A stretch of DNA of 64,000 bases from Acinetobacter sp. ANC 4470 (GCF_002135335.1 NZ_NEGC01000004.1:267476-331475), one strand, 5' to 3'; numbered from the stretch's first letter, positions 8,809 to 18,151 are shown. A program made the numbers and translations. Notes: generated by a model from the sequence alone, not told the origin.

Positions 8809-9531
8809 ATGAGCCATTTAGCTTTCTCCTCATTCACTTTAAATGGTGTGGATGCACAAAAATTCCTTCAAGGCCAAGTCACTCTAAACGTTACAGCTTT
8901 AGCAGAAAATCTTACTCGATATACGGCTATCTGTAGTTTAAAAGGTCGGATTCAGTTTGGTTTGTGGCTAAAAAAAATCAATCCTGAAAGTTTTGAAATT
9001 GTCACAACACAAGATCAAAGTGAAGAATTTGCCAAACATATTAAAAAATTTGGTGCATTTTCTAAAATGAAGTTGGAACAAGCTGCACCAGTCTTCCCTA
9101 CTTTAAATAGCGATAGCACAGATTTTGGCACGGCTGAAACGGATATCAATGCATGGCAACTACAAGCAATTGAAGTAGGTCAGGCATGGATTTCGGCAAC
9201 GACTGCGGAACTGTTCCAGCCACAAGAATTACGCCTACATCAACGTGAAGGCGTGCATTATGACAAGGGTTGTTATATTGGTCAGGAAATTATTGCACGT
9301 CTTTGGTTTAAGGCAAAACCGAAAAGTTGGTTGCACCTTGTTCAAGGCACAGGTGATGTTCCTGCCCCTGCAACTCAATTGAATAATAATGTCCAAATCG
9401 TCAATAGTATTGCCATTGATGGTGGTTACAAAGCACTTGTGGTAGCAAAACCTACTGCACTTGAAGAACTAAGTTTACAGGTTCTAGCTTTACCTGAAAG
9501 TTTGAATGGCGATGTAGCACGTCCGCAGTAA
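8809..9531 (+). CDS. ygfZ: YgfZ-like folate-binding Fe/S cluster repair protein
   Basis: The 240-residue protein shows the YgfZ/GcvT fold signature Lys-Gly-Cys-Tyr-Ile-Gly-Gln-Glu near residue 158; its Cys is the conserved residue of YgfZ. The N-terminus (Asn-Gly-x-Asp-Ala-x-Lys-Phe-Leu-Gln-Gly-Gln) is also typical. YgfZ uses tetrahydrofolate and helps keep some Fe/S enzymes active, including MiaB in E. coli. It is divergent from acnD, itself an Fe/S enzyme, but a functional link is only suggested by position. A terminator follows 20 bases after the stop. Confidence 0.85.
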   Translation: MSHLAFSSFTLNGVDAQKFLQGQVTLNVTALAENLTRYTAICSLKGRIQFGLWLKKINPESFEIVTTQDQSEEFAKHIKKFGAFSKMKLEQAAPVFPTLNSDSTDFGTAETDINAWQLQAIEVGQAWISATTAELFQPQELRLHQREGVHYDKGCYIGQEIIARLWFKAKPKSWLHLVQGTGDVPAPATQLNNNVQIVNSIAIDGGYKALVVAKPTALEELSLQVLALPESLNGDVARPQ

Positions 9532-9550
9532 GTAAAATAAATACCAAATA

Positions 9551-9577
9551 AAAAGCCTCCCAAACGGAGGCTTTTTT
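9551..9577 (+). terminator. rho-independent terminator after ygfZ
   Basis: The hairpin AAGCCTCC / GGAGGCTT has a 5-base loop and ends in six T. The A run on the other side lets it serve the convergent minus-strand gene as well. Confidence 0.85.
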
Positions 9578-9592
9578 CATTGCGTTAAAATC

Positions 9593-9838
9593 CTAAAAAT
9601 CGTGAAACAACTTATTCATATCTTTAATTACATAATCTTTAAAATGAAAAGCCCGTGCATGTTTTGCATCAATTTTTGCAGTATGACCGTCTTTCTCAAA
9701 AATATAGACCCGATCTTCTTTACTCACCAAAAACTCAGCGCCCAATTTCATTAATAACGCATCAATCTTATCTTCATCAGCAATAGATTCATCCTGACTC
9801 ACTTTTAAATAGTTACGCTTAATGCCTTTAATGAACAT
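9593..9838 (-). CDS. small protein of unknown function
   Basis: The 81-residue product is read from the ATG at 9838 (Met-Phe-Ile-Lys-Gly-Ile-Lys). The frame can be extended to 9895, but the extra residues look like leader. It is charged and soluble, with a basic C-terminus, and contains a Tyr-Ile-Phe-Glu-Lys-Asp-Gly strand-turn near the middle. No family was recognised. It converges on ygfZ and shares its terminator. Confidence 0.55.
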   Translation of the reverse strand: MFIKGIKRNYLKVSQDESIADEDKIDALLMKLGAEFLVSKEDRVYIFEKDGHTAKIDAKHARAFHFKDYVIKDMNKLFHDF

Positions 9839-10148
9839 GGATGTACTCGCTATAAAATTCAACCGAGATTTAAACAAACATTGGCTAAAAAGCAAAGTTC
9901 ATTCTGATACTCATTTTATATAAGCAAGTCAAACTTTCATTTTTGACTTTAGCTTTTTAAGTAATAGTAAATATTTTTAAGATTGATTTAACACTAATAA
10001 TGCAAATAGCTACGAAATTTTATTGCAATACACAATTCATATATTTACATTCACATAATTAAACTTATGATGTTGTACTTGAGTCTTCCCTATACCACTA
10101 AACGCATAAATGGAATTATGTGCATGTTTATAAAAGGTTTTTAACACT

Positions 10149-10955
10149 ATGAAAAAAATCATACTTGCCAGTATCATCGCATTATCTTCAAATTTTGCTC
10201 TAGCAGAAACAGCAAAAACGTCTGTCGATCCTGCCTTTGCCAAAATTGAAACCATGGTCAAAGCCAAAGATCTGAAGGGCGCATATCAAGAATTAGATAA
10301 ATTAGCAAAAACTGGCAATCCGCAGGCAATCTATAATTTAGGTTACCTCACACAAACAGGTCAAGGCATAGCCAAAGATGAAAAAAAGGCGATTAAGCTA
10401 TACGAAGAGTCTGCCAATAAAGGCTACCCTGTTGCCAACTATGTACTAGGCAAAAATTATATGGCGGGTACCTTAGGTCTTAAACAAGACCTGAATAAAG
10501 CCAAACAATATTTAGAAAAAGCGTCAAAACAAGGTTTTGACGATGCCACTGTCGATTTAGCCGTTTTACTTTTTTCTGAAGGTACCCCTGCATCAGAAAA
10601 ATTGGCATTGCAAAAATTAGATCCTTTAATTAAAAAGGATAACTATCAGGCGATCCATGCTAAAGCGTTATATGATATTAGTTTAGGTTTTAAAAATAAA
10701 AATGAAGCATCGATTAAGCAAGGCTTAAAAGGCATTCAAGACTTAGCACAGAAAGGCTATATTCCAGCACTCATGGCTGTTGGCAATATGTTTACCAATG
10801 GTAAAATCGTTCCGCAAAACCTTGTAGAAGCGAAAAAGATTTTCTCTGCACTAGCAAAAGAAAATGTGCCTCAGGCAAAAGAGTCTTTAGCAGTAGTGGA
10901 TAAAATGATTGCTGATGAAGCAAAAAACCCACAAAAAGCCGGAAAGAAAAGCTAA
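10149..10955 (+). CDS. secreted Sel1-like repeat protein
   Basis: The 268-residue protein starts with a signal peptide (Met-Lys-Lys, hydrophobic core, Ala-Leu-Ala cleavage at about residue 19). At least three helical repeats of Sel1/TPR type follow, at about residues 57-130 and again near 205-245; the pattern Ala-x-Tyr-x-Leu-Gly-x-x-Tyr/Leu with Gly-Ala/Gly and Asp-x-x-Lys-Ala is clear. Sel1 repeats are protein-interaction scaffolds. The tail is basic (Lys-Lys-Ser). It is probably periplasmic; the partner is unknown. A strong bidirectional terminator follows. Confidence 0.8.
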   Translation: MKKIILASIIALSSNFALAETAKTSVDPAFAKIETMVKAKDLKGAYQELDKLAKTGNPQAIYNLGYLTQTGQGIAKDEKKAIKLYEESANKGYPVANYVLGKNYMAGTLGLKQDLNKAKQYLEKASKQGFDDATVDLAVLLFSEGTPASEKLALQKLDPLIKKDNYQAIHAKALYDISLGFKNKNEASIKQGLKGIQDLAQKGYIPALMAVGNMFTNGKIVPQNLVEAKKIFSALAKENVPQAKESLAVVDKMIADEAKNPQKAGKKS

Positions 10956-10971
10956 AAGCTTTTAAATCAAT

Positions 10972-10998
10972 AAAGCCCCTAAAAATTAGGGGCTTTTT
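10972..10998 (+). terminator. bidirectional terminator
   Basis: AAAGCCCCT and AGGGGCTTT form a stem around an AT-rich loop with A and T runs on the two sides, between the Sel1 gene and the convergent AEC transporter gene. Confidence 0.8.
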
Positions 10999-11012
10999 AC
11001 TGTCAGCCTGAT

Positions 11013-11939
11013 TTACCACCAAAGTGCAATCAAACTACTGATCACGATAAAACCGAATATGGTACTTAACATTAAAGCCGTTAAGGCTTTATCGCTCAGT
11101 CCATAATTTTTCCCAAAAATACCAAACACAATTGGCATGGGTAATGCAGCAAGCAACGTTCCGGCATAAAGCATTTCTTGGCTAACATTGGGTAAAACAC
11201 TCAATAAAGCAAAAATAGTCAGTGGCATCAGCACAATTTTAAAACCGACCAAAATTACACTTTGCATATTCAGTGCTTTTAAACTCATCCCCACCAGACT
11301 CCCACCAATCACAAACAATGCAATCGGAGAAGCGGTTTTACCTAACATTTCTAAAGCTTGAACCACGTAGAATGGAAGTTGAATATTCAAAACGACGCAA
11401 AGTATTCCTAATACAATAGACAAAATGACTGGATTTTTAATGACATTGCATAAGGTTTGTTTAAGTAACTGAGATGTCGCTTGATGTTGCTGCATACCCA
11501 CTTCAGCAATGACTAAAGTTAATGCCACAATGAGTAAATTTTCGATAATCAAGGTCAAAGACAGATAAATTGCCGCATGCTGCCCAATCAGCATCGTCAG
11601 TATCGCAGTCCCAATAAAACCTGTATTGGACATGGATGCACCCATCGCCAACACCCCAGATTCGGTCAAATGACATTGAAAATATTTGCGATACAAGAAA
11701 AAAGCCAAAGCAAAAATAATCAGCGAACCGCCACCATAAGCAATAAAATAACTGGGATTCCAAATTTCATCGAAACGCTTACTGGCTAAAGCTTGCAGTA
11801 AAAATGCAGGCAATGAAATTTTAAAAACAAACTGACTTAAACCTTGGATATGCTCAGCTAAAATGAATTCAAATTTTACGCAGATAAATCCCAATAGCAG
11901 CAGCAGGCATATTGGTAAAATAACAGTTAAAACCACCAT
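11013..11939 (-). CDS. AEC family transporter
   Basis: The 308-residue protein has about ten hydrophobic segments in two halves, as in auxin-efflux-carrier (AEC) type permeases. The motif Met-Gly-Ala-Ser-Met-Ser-Asn-Thr-Gly-Phe-Ile-Gly in the first half is the Asn-x-Gly crossover typical of the family. Substrates of bacterial members are organic acids such as malate or malonate; none can be chosen here. AAGGAG precedes the ATG. It is probably monocistronic. Confidence 0.82.
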   Translation of the reverse strand: MVVLTVILPICLLLLLGFICVKFEFILAEHIQGLSQFVFKISLPAFLLQALASKRFDEIWNPSYFIAYGGGSLIIFALAFFLYRKYFQCHLTESGVLAMGASMSNTGFIGTAILTMLIGQHAAIYLSLTLIIENLLIVALTLVIAEVGMQQHQATSQLLKQTLCNVIKNPVILSIVLGILCVVLNIQLPFYVVQALEMLGKTASPIALFVIGGSLVGMSLKALNMQSVILVGFKIVLMPLTIFALLSVLPNVSQEMLYAGTLLAALPMPIVFGIFGKNYGLSDKALTALMLSTIFGFIVISSLIALWW

Positions 11940-12001
11940 GACTCCTTATCTTTTAAAAGACCTAGATCAACTTCATCTCGGCCATTTTCTGCAAGCATAT
12001 T

Positions 12002-13111
12002 TTAGTGTTGAAAGGGTTTAAAGAGTGATTTCACACCATGCGGTTGACAGCGTAAATACTGTGGTGCAATTTCAATTTTCGCACCTAATGTTGCAGCAGC
12101 ATGCCAAGGCCAACGTGGCTCATAAAGCAGCGCACGTGCCAAACCAATCGCATCGGCTTGTCCCGTTGTGAGAATACTTTCTGCTTGCTGAGCTTCAGTA
12201 ATTAACCCCACCGCAATCACTGGAATATGCAGCGCTTTTTTAACTGCTTCAGCAAATGACACTTGATAATTAGCGCCAATTTTAATGTCTTGCTGTGCAT
12301 GCAATCCCCCACTCGAAACATGAATATAAGCTGCGCCTAAACTTTCCAATTGTTTCGACAATTCAACGGTTTCTGCTAACGACCAACCACCATCAAGCCA
12401 ATCTTGGGCAGAAAGACGTACACCAATAGGGAAGTTTTCAGGAACAGCAGCTTTCATACTTTGAAAGGTTTCTATTACCATTCGAATACGGTTTTCAAAG
12501 CAACCACCATATTCATCACTGCGCTTATTCGCTAAAGGCGACATAAACTGGTGTAATAAATAACCATGCGCTGCGTGTAACTCAATTAAATCAAAACCCG
12601 CGTCAACCGCACGAATAGCCGCATCGCTAAAGTCTTGAATAATTTTTTGGATGCCATTTTTTGACACTTCCTGTGGCGCATGATCGTGATCATTAAATGG
12701 AATATGACTGGCGGAAATGGTCTGCCAACCATGCTCTTGATCGGGGCTAAATTGACCTTTCCCATCCCAAGGTTTATCCGTAGATGCCTTTCTGCCTGCA
12801 TGCGCTAACTGGATGGCAAATGGCATAGGTGAAAGTGTCTTTACTTTTGTCAGTAATGTTTTAATTTGATCGCGCTGTGTATCATTCCATAGTCCTAAAT
12901 CGGCATAACTAATACGCCCTTCAGGCTGCACAGCCGTTGCCTCAATCACACACAAACCTGCTCCAGACAATGCATAATTTGCCCATTGCTGTTCATGCCA
13001 ATAAGTCACTTCGCCCTGCTCTGTTGCAGAGTATTGACACATTGGGGCAATCACGATTCTATTCTTTAATTCTAGCTGACCAAACTGAATCGGTTCAAAT
13101 AATAAAGACAC
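12002..13111 (-). CDS. Old Yellow Enzyme family NAD(P)H:flavin oxidoreductase (XenA/YqjM type)
   Basis: The 369-residue TIM barrel has the XenA/YqjM-class marks: Cys25 in Ala-Pro-Met-Cys-Gln-Tyr, the His179-x2-His182 pair that binds the substrate carbonyl, Tyr184, and Gly-Leu-Ala-Arg near the C-terminus for FMN. Such enzymes reduce the C=C bond of alpha,beta-unsaturated carbonyls and some nitro compounds. It starts with GTG at 13111, supported by AAGGAG seven bases upstream. It begins 11 bases after the pqqU-like gene, so the two are probably one transcript. The physiological substrate is unknown. Confidence 0.88.
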   Translation of the reverse strand: MSLLFEPIQFGQLELKNRIVIAPMCQYSATEQGEVTYWHEQQWANYALSGAGLCVIEATAVQPEGRISYADLGLWNDTQRDQIKTLLTKVKTLSPMPFAIQLAHAGRKASTDKPWDGKGQFSPDQEHGWQTISASHIPFNDHDHAPQEVSKNGIQKIIQDFSDAAIRAVDAGFDLIELHAAHGYLLHQFMSPLANKRSDEYGGCFENRIRMVIETFQSMKAAVPENFPIGVRLSAQDWLDGGWSLAETVELSKQLESLGAAYIHVSSGGLHAQQDIKIGANYQVSFAEAVKKALHIPVIAVGLITEAQQAESILTTGQADAIGLARALLYEPRWPWHAAATLGAKIEIAPQYLRCQPHGVKSLFKPFQH

Positions 13112-13122
13112 GTTTATGCTCC

Positions 13123-15264
13123 TTAAAATGCTTTAGTTACGCTTAAACCCGCGCTCCAGTTCAAACCATCCGCTGGTTCAAAGAATCGACTATTACCATC
13201 ATTCACAATCACTGAACCGACATAGTCTTCATCAAACACGTTATCTACACGTGCAAATGTACGTACTTTCCAATCCACATTTTTCCAGACATAGCCTACA
13301 TTTGCCGAGGTCACGGTATAGCTTGGTGCTGTATCAGTATTGGTGTCATTGACATAAATTTTATCCATGTAACGAACATCTAACCCTGCATTAAAGCCTG
13401 TTTCAGGCTGCCAACCCAAAGCGACATAGGCCTGATTCTTTGCCACACCGGGAATATAATTTCCATCTGCAACACGGGCTGCAATTACGTTACCGTTAAC
13501 ATCAGTAATTTGAGGAACCTCTGCATCAAATGTTGCATCTAAATAGCTATAACTGGCTTGTGCCGTCAAATCACGCCATAAATTTTTATTCCATGACAGC
13601 TCAAGCCCCTCTCGTAGTGTTTGATCGGCATTTCGAAAAGTATTACGACCATTATTGGCTTCACCTGACACGATGTCGTCTTGCGTTTTAGATTGGAAAA
13701 TTGCCGCGGTAAAATTACCGAAACTATTTTGTGTTTTTAAACCCAATTCATAGTTGTCACTGGTCGATGGTTTTAAACCAAAGTTAATACCAGAAGTTCC
13801 TGTTGTTGGATAAGCCATTTCAGTAAATGTCGGTGTTTCAAACCCTTTGGCATAACTCACATAACTACTGAGTTGAGGAGTTATTTCCCAAGTGAATGCA
13901 GCTGAAGGTAATAGCTTGTCATAATCAGTCTTACCACTATCATCACCATTTGTCCCTTGAATATAGTGATCTTTAGATTGGTAATGCACATTGCTATAAC
14001 GCAAACCTGTGTCTAAGCGCAAAGTGGGTAAAAACTGCCAAGATGCTTGTAGGTATGGATCTAAATTCCATAAGGTATTATTTTCATCACGGCGTAAATT
14101 TCCTTTTACCCCATAATGTCCATTACTATCAAAGTTTTCATAACCTTGACGGTCTTCATCCATAGCATCAAAAGCAAATCCTGCGGTAAATCGTGTATTT
14201 GGTAGTAAATCTTTACCCGTCCAACGCAGATCAGTCCCGTAATAATCACGGCTAAAATCAATCACACCGCCTGCATGGCGCGGATTAGCTTGAGCTGTGT
14301 TTGGTATGGATTGGTATTGAGTGACTTCGCGATGTCCCACATAAGCCATTGCATATACTTCATTATGATCATCAAGTGGTTTTAACCAATTAACGCCCGT
14401 TTGGGTTTGATTGATCTCTTTACGAACATCGAACTGTTTTAAAAATGGTACTTGTTGTTTTGGATTGGCCTTCCATTGATCTCGGGTTAAACCTTGTGGA
14501 TCATCGGCATTAATATCAACATGGTTCATGACCCAGTTCACTTTAGAACCATCATCTAAATCCCAAGTCAGTTTGGCATTACTCAGTACTTTTTTTGCTG
14601 AACTATGATCACGATAACCATCGGTATCAAAATAAGAAGAACTGACCACGTAACTTGGCTCATTTGCTTTATCTGCTCCACCTTGTAAGACAATATCTGC
14701 ACGACCTTTGTTATGACTCCCCCCAGCATAGCCTAACTCGATTGAATCACGCCCTTGACCTTGCTTAGTAGTAGTTAAAATAGTACCGCCAGAAGAATTA
14801 CCATACAGCGATGAAAATGGCCCACCCAAGACTTCAATGTGATCTAGACTGCTTAAATCAATATTTGAGGTTTGCCCCTGACCATCAGGCATGGTGGCAG
14901 GAATGCCATCGACATATAAACGAATCCCACGCACCCCAAAGGTTGAACGCGCGCCAAAACCACGCATAGACAGTTGCAAGTCCTGTGCATAGTTTTCACG
15001 GTTATTTAGCTGTAGACCCGGTACCCCTTTCAAGGTTTCAGATAAATTAATCCCAAGATTATTTTCATTATTTTTTTGTTCAATACGATAGACCGATGCT
15101 GGTGTTGCTAACCAGTCGGTATCGGTACGTGTGGCTTCTATTTTTAAGGTCGGAAGTAAAACAGGTTCCGTAGAACCTGCTTCTGCATAAAGATTTTGAC
15201 AAATACATGCCGTCAAGCAAAGTAAAGTCATATTAATAGACTTTATCTGTGATTTACTTTGCAT
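13123..15264 (-). CDS. pqqU: PqqU (YncD)-like TonB-dependent receptor
   Basis: The 713-residue protein has a signal peptide, a plug domain, and a 22-strand barrel ending in aromatic Phe. The plug and barrel closely follow E. coli YncD, renamed PqqU: Asn-Arg-x-Asn-Tyr-Ala-Gln-Asp-Leu-Gln-Leu-Ser, Asp-Gly-Ile-Pro-Ala-Thr-Met-Pro-Asp-Gly, a Lys-Ala-Asn-Pro motif and Thr-Gln-Tyr-Gln-Ser-Ile-Pro. PqqU takes up the cofactor pyrroloquinoline quinone across the outer membrane. The PQQ enzyme Gcd is encoded at 31-33 kb. The ligand is inferred from similarity to PqqU; I cannot exclude another siderophore-like ligand. The upstream 650 bases hold repeats but no clear Fur box. Confidence 0.8.
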   Translation of the reverse strand: MQSKSQIKSINMTLLCLTACICQNLYAEAGSTEPVLLPTLKIEATRTDTDWLATPASVYRIEQKNNENNLGINLSETLKGVPGLQLNNRENYAQDLQLSMRGFGARSTFGVRGIRLYVDGIPATMPDGQGQTSNIDLSSLDHIEVLGGPFSSLYGNSSGGTILTTTKQGQGRDSIELGYAGGSHNKGRADIVLQGGADKANEPSYVVSSSYFDTDGYRDHSSAKKVLSNAKLTWDLDDGSKVNWVMNHVDINADDPQGLTRDQWKANPKQQVPFLKQFDVRKEINQTQTGVNWLKPLDDHNEVYAMAYVGHREVTQYQSIPNTAQANPRHAGGVIDFSRDYYGTDLRWTGKDLLPNTRFTAGFAFDAMDEDRQGYENFDSNGHYGVKGNLRRDENNTLWNLDPYLQASWQFLPTLRLDTGLRYSNVHYQSKDHYIQGTNGDDSGKTDYDKLLPSAAFTWEITPQLSSYVSYAKGFETPTFTEMAYPTTGTSGINFGLKPSTSDNYELGLKTQNSFGNFTAAIFQSKTQDDIVSGEANNGRNTFRNADQTLREGLELSWNKNLWRDLTAQASYSYLDATFDAEVPQITDVNGNVIAARVADGNYIPGVAKNQAYVALGWQPETGFNAGLDVRYMDKIYVNDTNTDTAPSYTVTSANVGYVWKNVDWKVRTFARVDNVFDEDYVGSVIVNDGNSRFFEPADGLNWSAGLSVTKAF

Positions 15265-15914
15265 TGAGAAGCCTCTATTTTAAATTAAAAAATGATTTTA
15301 GAGCTTAAACCAACTATCAACGCATTATCAACTTTCCGTGGCTGCAGAATTGATCACATACTGTAACAAAGTATCTAATATAAATACTTTCAATGGATAA
15401 TATGAGTAGTTCCGCTCGATATTAGACTTCTTTCATAAGTCACTTTTCGATCAACTCAAGTAGTTCGTAAAGCCAACCTTAGAAAATAAACTTTAGGAAA
15501 TATTGGATTCATTAGTGTGGCATGGATGCACACGTTTCACATCCTTGCGCTGCGTTTTAAAGCAGTGCCTTAAAACTGGTTCAGGATGTCGTGTATGGGA
15601 AACAAAAGGTTTTTCTTGCGGACTCAAATATATTTTAAGCTCCTCATTTTGGCCTTTCAAAAGTAGAGAGAATGCCTACACAAAGGTATAAAAACTGAAC
15701 CAATCAAATGAGGCAGTGCTAATTTTAAGGAATCGAATATTGAACATTTTTTGATTTATGCAAGTTATCTATTATATTGTTTAGCTTATTTTCAATGTAT
15801 TCTTGAACTCGATCATTTACAGCATGTGCACAACTCACCTTATGCTTCAATTAAAACTTGTATTCTCGGCCGTTCATCCCGATATTAGCCATAATCCATT
15901 TTAATTTGCTAAAA
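15265..15914. other. 650-base gap with repeat copy A
   Basis: The gap contains the pqqU promoter region, repeat copy A (about 15536-15655) and the leader of mutM. A 62-codon plus-strand frame at 15503-15691 overlies the repeat and is not counted as a gene. Confidence 0.5.
15536..15655 (-). repeat. mosaic intergenic repeat, copy A
   Basis: Read on the minus strand, it carries three boxes found again in copy B: GCCAAAATGAGGAG (15653-15640), CCGCAAGAAAAAC (15621-15609) and a near-palindrome of the form GTTTTAA-n9-TTAAAAC (15576-15554). The box order matches copy B but the spacing differs, so the units look like mosaic repeats rather than a simple duplication. Confidence 0.6.
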
Positions 15915-16769
15915 ATGCCTGAATTACCTGAAGTCGAAACCACAAAAACCAGTTTATTGCCTTTAATTGAGCAAAAAGTCATTTCTGTTGAAGTCCGACA
16001 ATCCAGTTTACGCTGGCCTATTCCTGAAGATATTCAAAAGCTAACTGGGCAAAAATTACTTAAGCTTACGCGACGCTCTAAATATATTTTGGCGGAATTT
16101 GAGTACGACAGCATGTTATGGCATTTGGGCATGTCGGGGAGTTTTCGTCTTTGCGAGTCCCATACGGAATTGCGTAAACATGATCATTTGATCATTCAGT
16201 TTGAAGATATACAGCTTCGCTATCACGATCCGCGTCGTTTTGGCTGCATTCTCTGGCTAGACCAAAACTCTCAAACTAAGTTAATTGATACTTTAGGCCC
16301 GGAACCTTTAAGTGAAGCATTTAATGCTCACTACTTAGCCGAAAAATTTAAAAAGAAAAATGTCGCTGCTAAAGTTGCCATTATGGATAACCACATGGTG
16401 GTTGGGGTCGGCAATATCTATGCCACGGAAAGTTTATTCAATTTAGGCATTCACCCTGCTCAACCTGCATCCAGTTTAAGCATGCAGCAAATTGAAAAAT
16501 TAGTGGTCGAAATCAAACGAATCTTAAAACAAGCCATAGATTTGGGCGGTTCAACCCTGCGCGATTATAGTAATGCCATGGGCGAAAATGGTTATTTCCA
16601 ACAAACCCTATTGGCCTATGGTCGTGCGGGTGAAATGTGTGTGAACTGTGAAACCACTTTAGAAAATTTAAAACTCGGACAGCGTGCCAGTGTATTTTGT
16701 CCGCAATGTCAGCCTTTAAAAAACGTTAAAATGCTCACCAAGACACCAGCTAAAGGGAATAAAGCATGA
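15915..16769 (+). CDS. mutM: formamidopyrimidine-DNA glycosylase (Fpg/MutM)
   Basis: The 284-residue enzyme removes 8-oxoguanine and ring-opened purines and cuts the strand. The start is set by the mature N-terminus Pro-Glu-Leu-Pro-Glu-Val-Glu: Pro2 is the catalytic amine and Glu3 the general acid, so the ATG at 15915 must be used and the longer frame from 15858 is rejected. Lys56 is the conserved Lys. The C-terminal zinc finger has Cys-x2-Cys and Cys-x2-Cys separated by 16 residues, followed by Arg as in the family. The gene overlaps ppiC by four bases (ATGA). Confidence 0.97.
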   Translation: MPELPEVETTKTSLLPLIEQKVISVEVRQSSLRWPIPEDIQKLTGQKLLKLTRRSKYILAEFEYDSMLWHLGMSGSFRLCESHTELRKHDHLIIQFEDIQLRYHDPRRFGCILWLDQNSQTKLIDTLGPEPLSEAFNAHYLAEKFKKKNVAAKVAIMDNHMVVGVGNIYATESLFNLGIHPAQPASSLSMQQIEKLVVEIKRILKQAIDLGGSTLRDYSNAMGENGYFQQTLLAYGRAGEMCVNCETTLENLKLGQRASVFCPQCQPLKNVKMLTKTPAKGNKA

Positions 16770-17047
16770 AATCTGCCATCGTCCGTCACATTTTAGTCAA
16801 AGATAAAGAACTGGCTGAACAGTTAAAAAAGAAAATAAAAGCCGGTGCAGACTTTGCCCAAGTTGCCAAACAACATTCCACCTGCCCTTCAGGCAAAAAA
16901 GGCGGTGAACTGGGTGATATTAAAAAAGGACAACTGGTCGGCCCAATTGATAAAGCCGTATTTACCTTAGCGGAACGCGAATTGCACGGCCCCATTAAGA
17001 GTCAATTTGGTTGGCATTTGTTGGAAATTAAATTTCGCATGGATTAA
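16766..17047 (+). CDS. ppiC: parvulin-type peptidyl-prolyl isomerase PpiC
   Basis: The 93-residue cytoplasmic parvulin starts Ser-Ala-Ile-Val-Arg-His-Ile-Leu-Val-Lys, keeps the Gly-Gly-x-Leu-Gly core and the Phe-Gly-Trp-His-Leu end, and has the length of E. coli PpiC. It has no signal peptide. The ATG overlaps the mutM stop, so the genes are probably translated together; a link between folding and base-excision repair is not known and is not claimed. Confidence 0.93.
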   Translation: MKSAIVRHILVKDKELAEQLKKKIKAGADFAQVAKQHSTCPSGKKGGELGDIKKGQLVGPIDKAVFTLAERELHGPIKSQFGWHLLEIKFRMD

Positions 17048-17189
17048 TCACCCTAAATGCCCCTTTTAAAGAGGTAATGCTGATCAGTTAAGGGATTTCA
17101 TAATTAACCCCTTAGCTTTTTAGTTATTCACTATAGAGTCTTTTTTAAATCAATCACTTGTTGCTAGATTACTCCTTGCGAAACAGTGT

Positions 17190-17510
17190 TTCTCCTTAGC
17201 CAAAATGAGGAGTAATACTCCGCAAGAAAAACATTTATCACCCGCAAAATTCGTAAAACACTTTTTGTTGATCAATTAATCGTAGAAACTTTACTTTTTC
17301 AAAGTAGTCTTGTCTTGCGCTGTAAAATAAAGCCGTGCTTTATTTATTGCTTAAGTTGCGGATGACGTTTCCGCGTATCAAATAACATCATGAATTTAAA
17401 AAAACACCAATCAGTTTCTTAATTGACTGGCATTACCTTTTAAAGAGGGACTTCTCCTCCCTGAGCAAGTTTTAAAACACTGCTTTAAAACAAAGTGCAA
17501 GAAAGGAAGG
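17190..17510 (+). repeat. mosaic intergenic repeat, copy B
   Basis: The same three boxes as copy A occur here on the plus strand: GCCAAAATGAGGAG at 17199-17212, CCGCAAGAAAAAC at 17220-17232, and GTTTTAAAACACTGCTTTAA from 17469. Extra material lies between the second and third box, including a piece at about 17313-17345 that resembles the third-box region of copy A in direct orientation. Copies A and B lie in opposite orientation on the two sides of mutM-ppiC. Confidence 0.6.
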
Positions 17511-17526
17511 TTGGGAGCGATTCAAT

Positions 17527-17557
17527 AAAAAACGGCACCTAAAGTGCCGTTTTTTTC
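17527..17557 (-). terminator. terminator after mscL
   Basis: ACGGCAC and GTGCCGT form a stem with a 5-base loop and A/T runs on both sides, just beyond the mscL stop on the minus strand. Confidence 0.8.
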
Positions 17558-17570
17558 ATCATTCTACAAT

Positions 17571-18002
17571 TTAAGCTTGTGGACGACGTTTCAACTCATC
17601 ACGAATTTCACGTAACAATTCAATATCTTCAGGCGTTGCGGCAGGTGCTGGCTCTGCTTGTTTACGCATCCGATTCATCACTTTCACCAAAAGAAAAACC
17701 ACCCAAGCCAGAATCAGGAAATTTAGGAAGATCGTTAAAAAGTTACCATAAGTTAAAACATTGATCCCTGCCTTTTGCAAAGCATCTAATGATTGTAGAT
17801 TATTCGGATTATCGCCTAACACAAAGAATTTTTGCGTAAAATCGACGCCCCCACCCGTAATAACAGAAATTAAAGGCATAAGAATATCTTTAACCAATGA
17901 ATCAATGATTTTACCGAAAGCGCCACCAATGATGACACCGATCGCTAAATCCATCATATTGCCTTTGATGGCAAATTCTTTGAATTCTTGAACAATCTTC
18001 AT
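17571..18002 (-). CDS. mscL: large-conductance mechanosensitive channel MscL
   Basis: The 143-residue protein opens with [11 protein letters not shown], followed by [13 protein letters not shown], the conserved pore helix (TM1). A periplasmic loop, TM2 at about residues 83-107, and a charged C-terminal helix follow. MscL forms a pentamer in the inner membrane and opens on hypo-osmotic shock. Length and domain order are normal. Confidence 0.96.
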   Translation of the reverse strand: MKIVQEFKEFAIKGNMMDLAIGVIIGGAFGKIIDSLVKDILMPLISVITGGGVDFTQKFFVLGDNPNNLQSLDALQKAGINVLTYGNFLTIFLNFLILAWVVFLLVKVMNRMRKQAEPAPAATPEDIELLREIRDELKRRPQA

Positions 18003-18151
18003 ATTTTTCTCCAGTTTCTCTTTGATACTATTCTTTATTAGAATATTTATTGAACTGTTTCTTATGCTTAAACATTAAGAACAGATTCAGAATTCCTTGT
18101 AATTTACTTGGAATTATTCGTAATGAATATATTTAGTTGCTCATTTCAAAC

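Larger units (their letters stand above)
17048..17570. other. 523-base gap with repeat copy B
   Basis: The gap holds repeat copy B and the mscL terminator. It has many short inverted pieces but no supported coding frame. Confidence 0.5.

Noticed and set aside
15503..15691. 62-codon plus-strand frame before mutM
   Set aside because: It overlies repeat copy A, whose boxes recur in opposite orientation elsewhere; no ribosome site and no protein-like composition.
15858..15914. 20-codon N-terminal extension of mutM
   Set aside because: Fpg needs Pro as the residue after Met for catalysis, so the start must be the ATG at 15915.
17190..17510. CRISPR array
   Set aside because: The repeated boxes are irregularly spaced and inverted between copies; there are no regular repeats and spacers and no cas genes.
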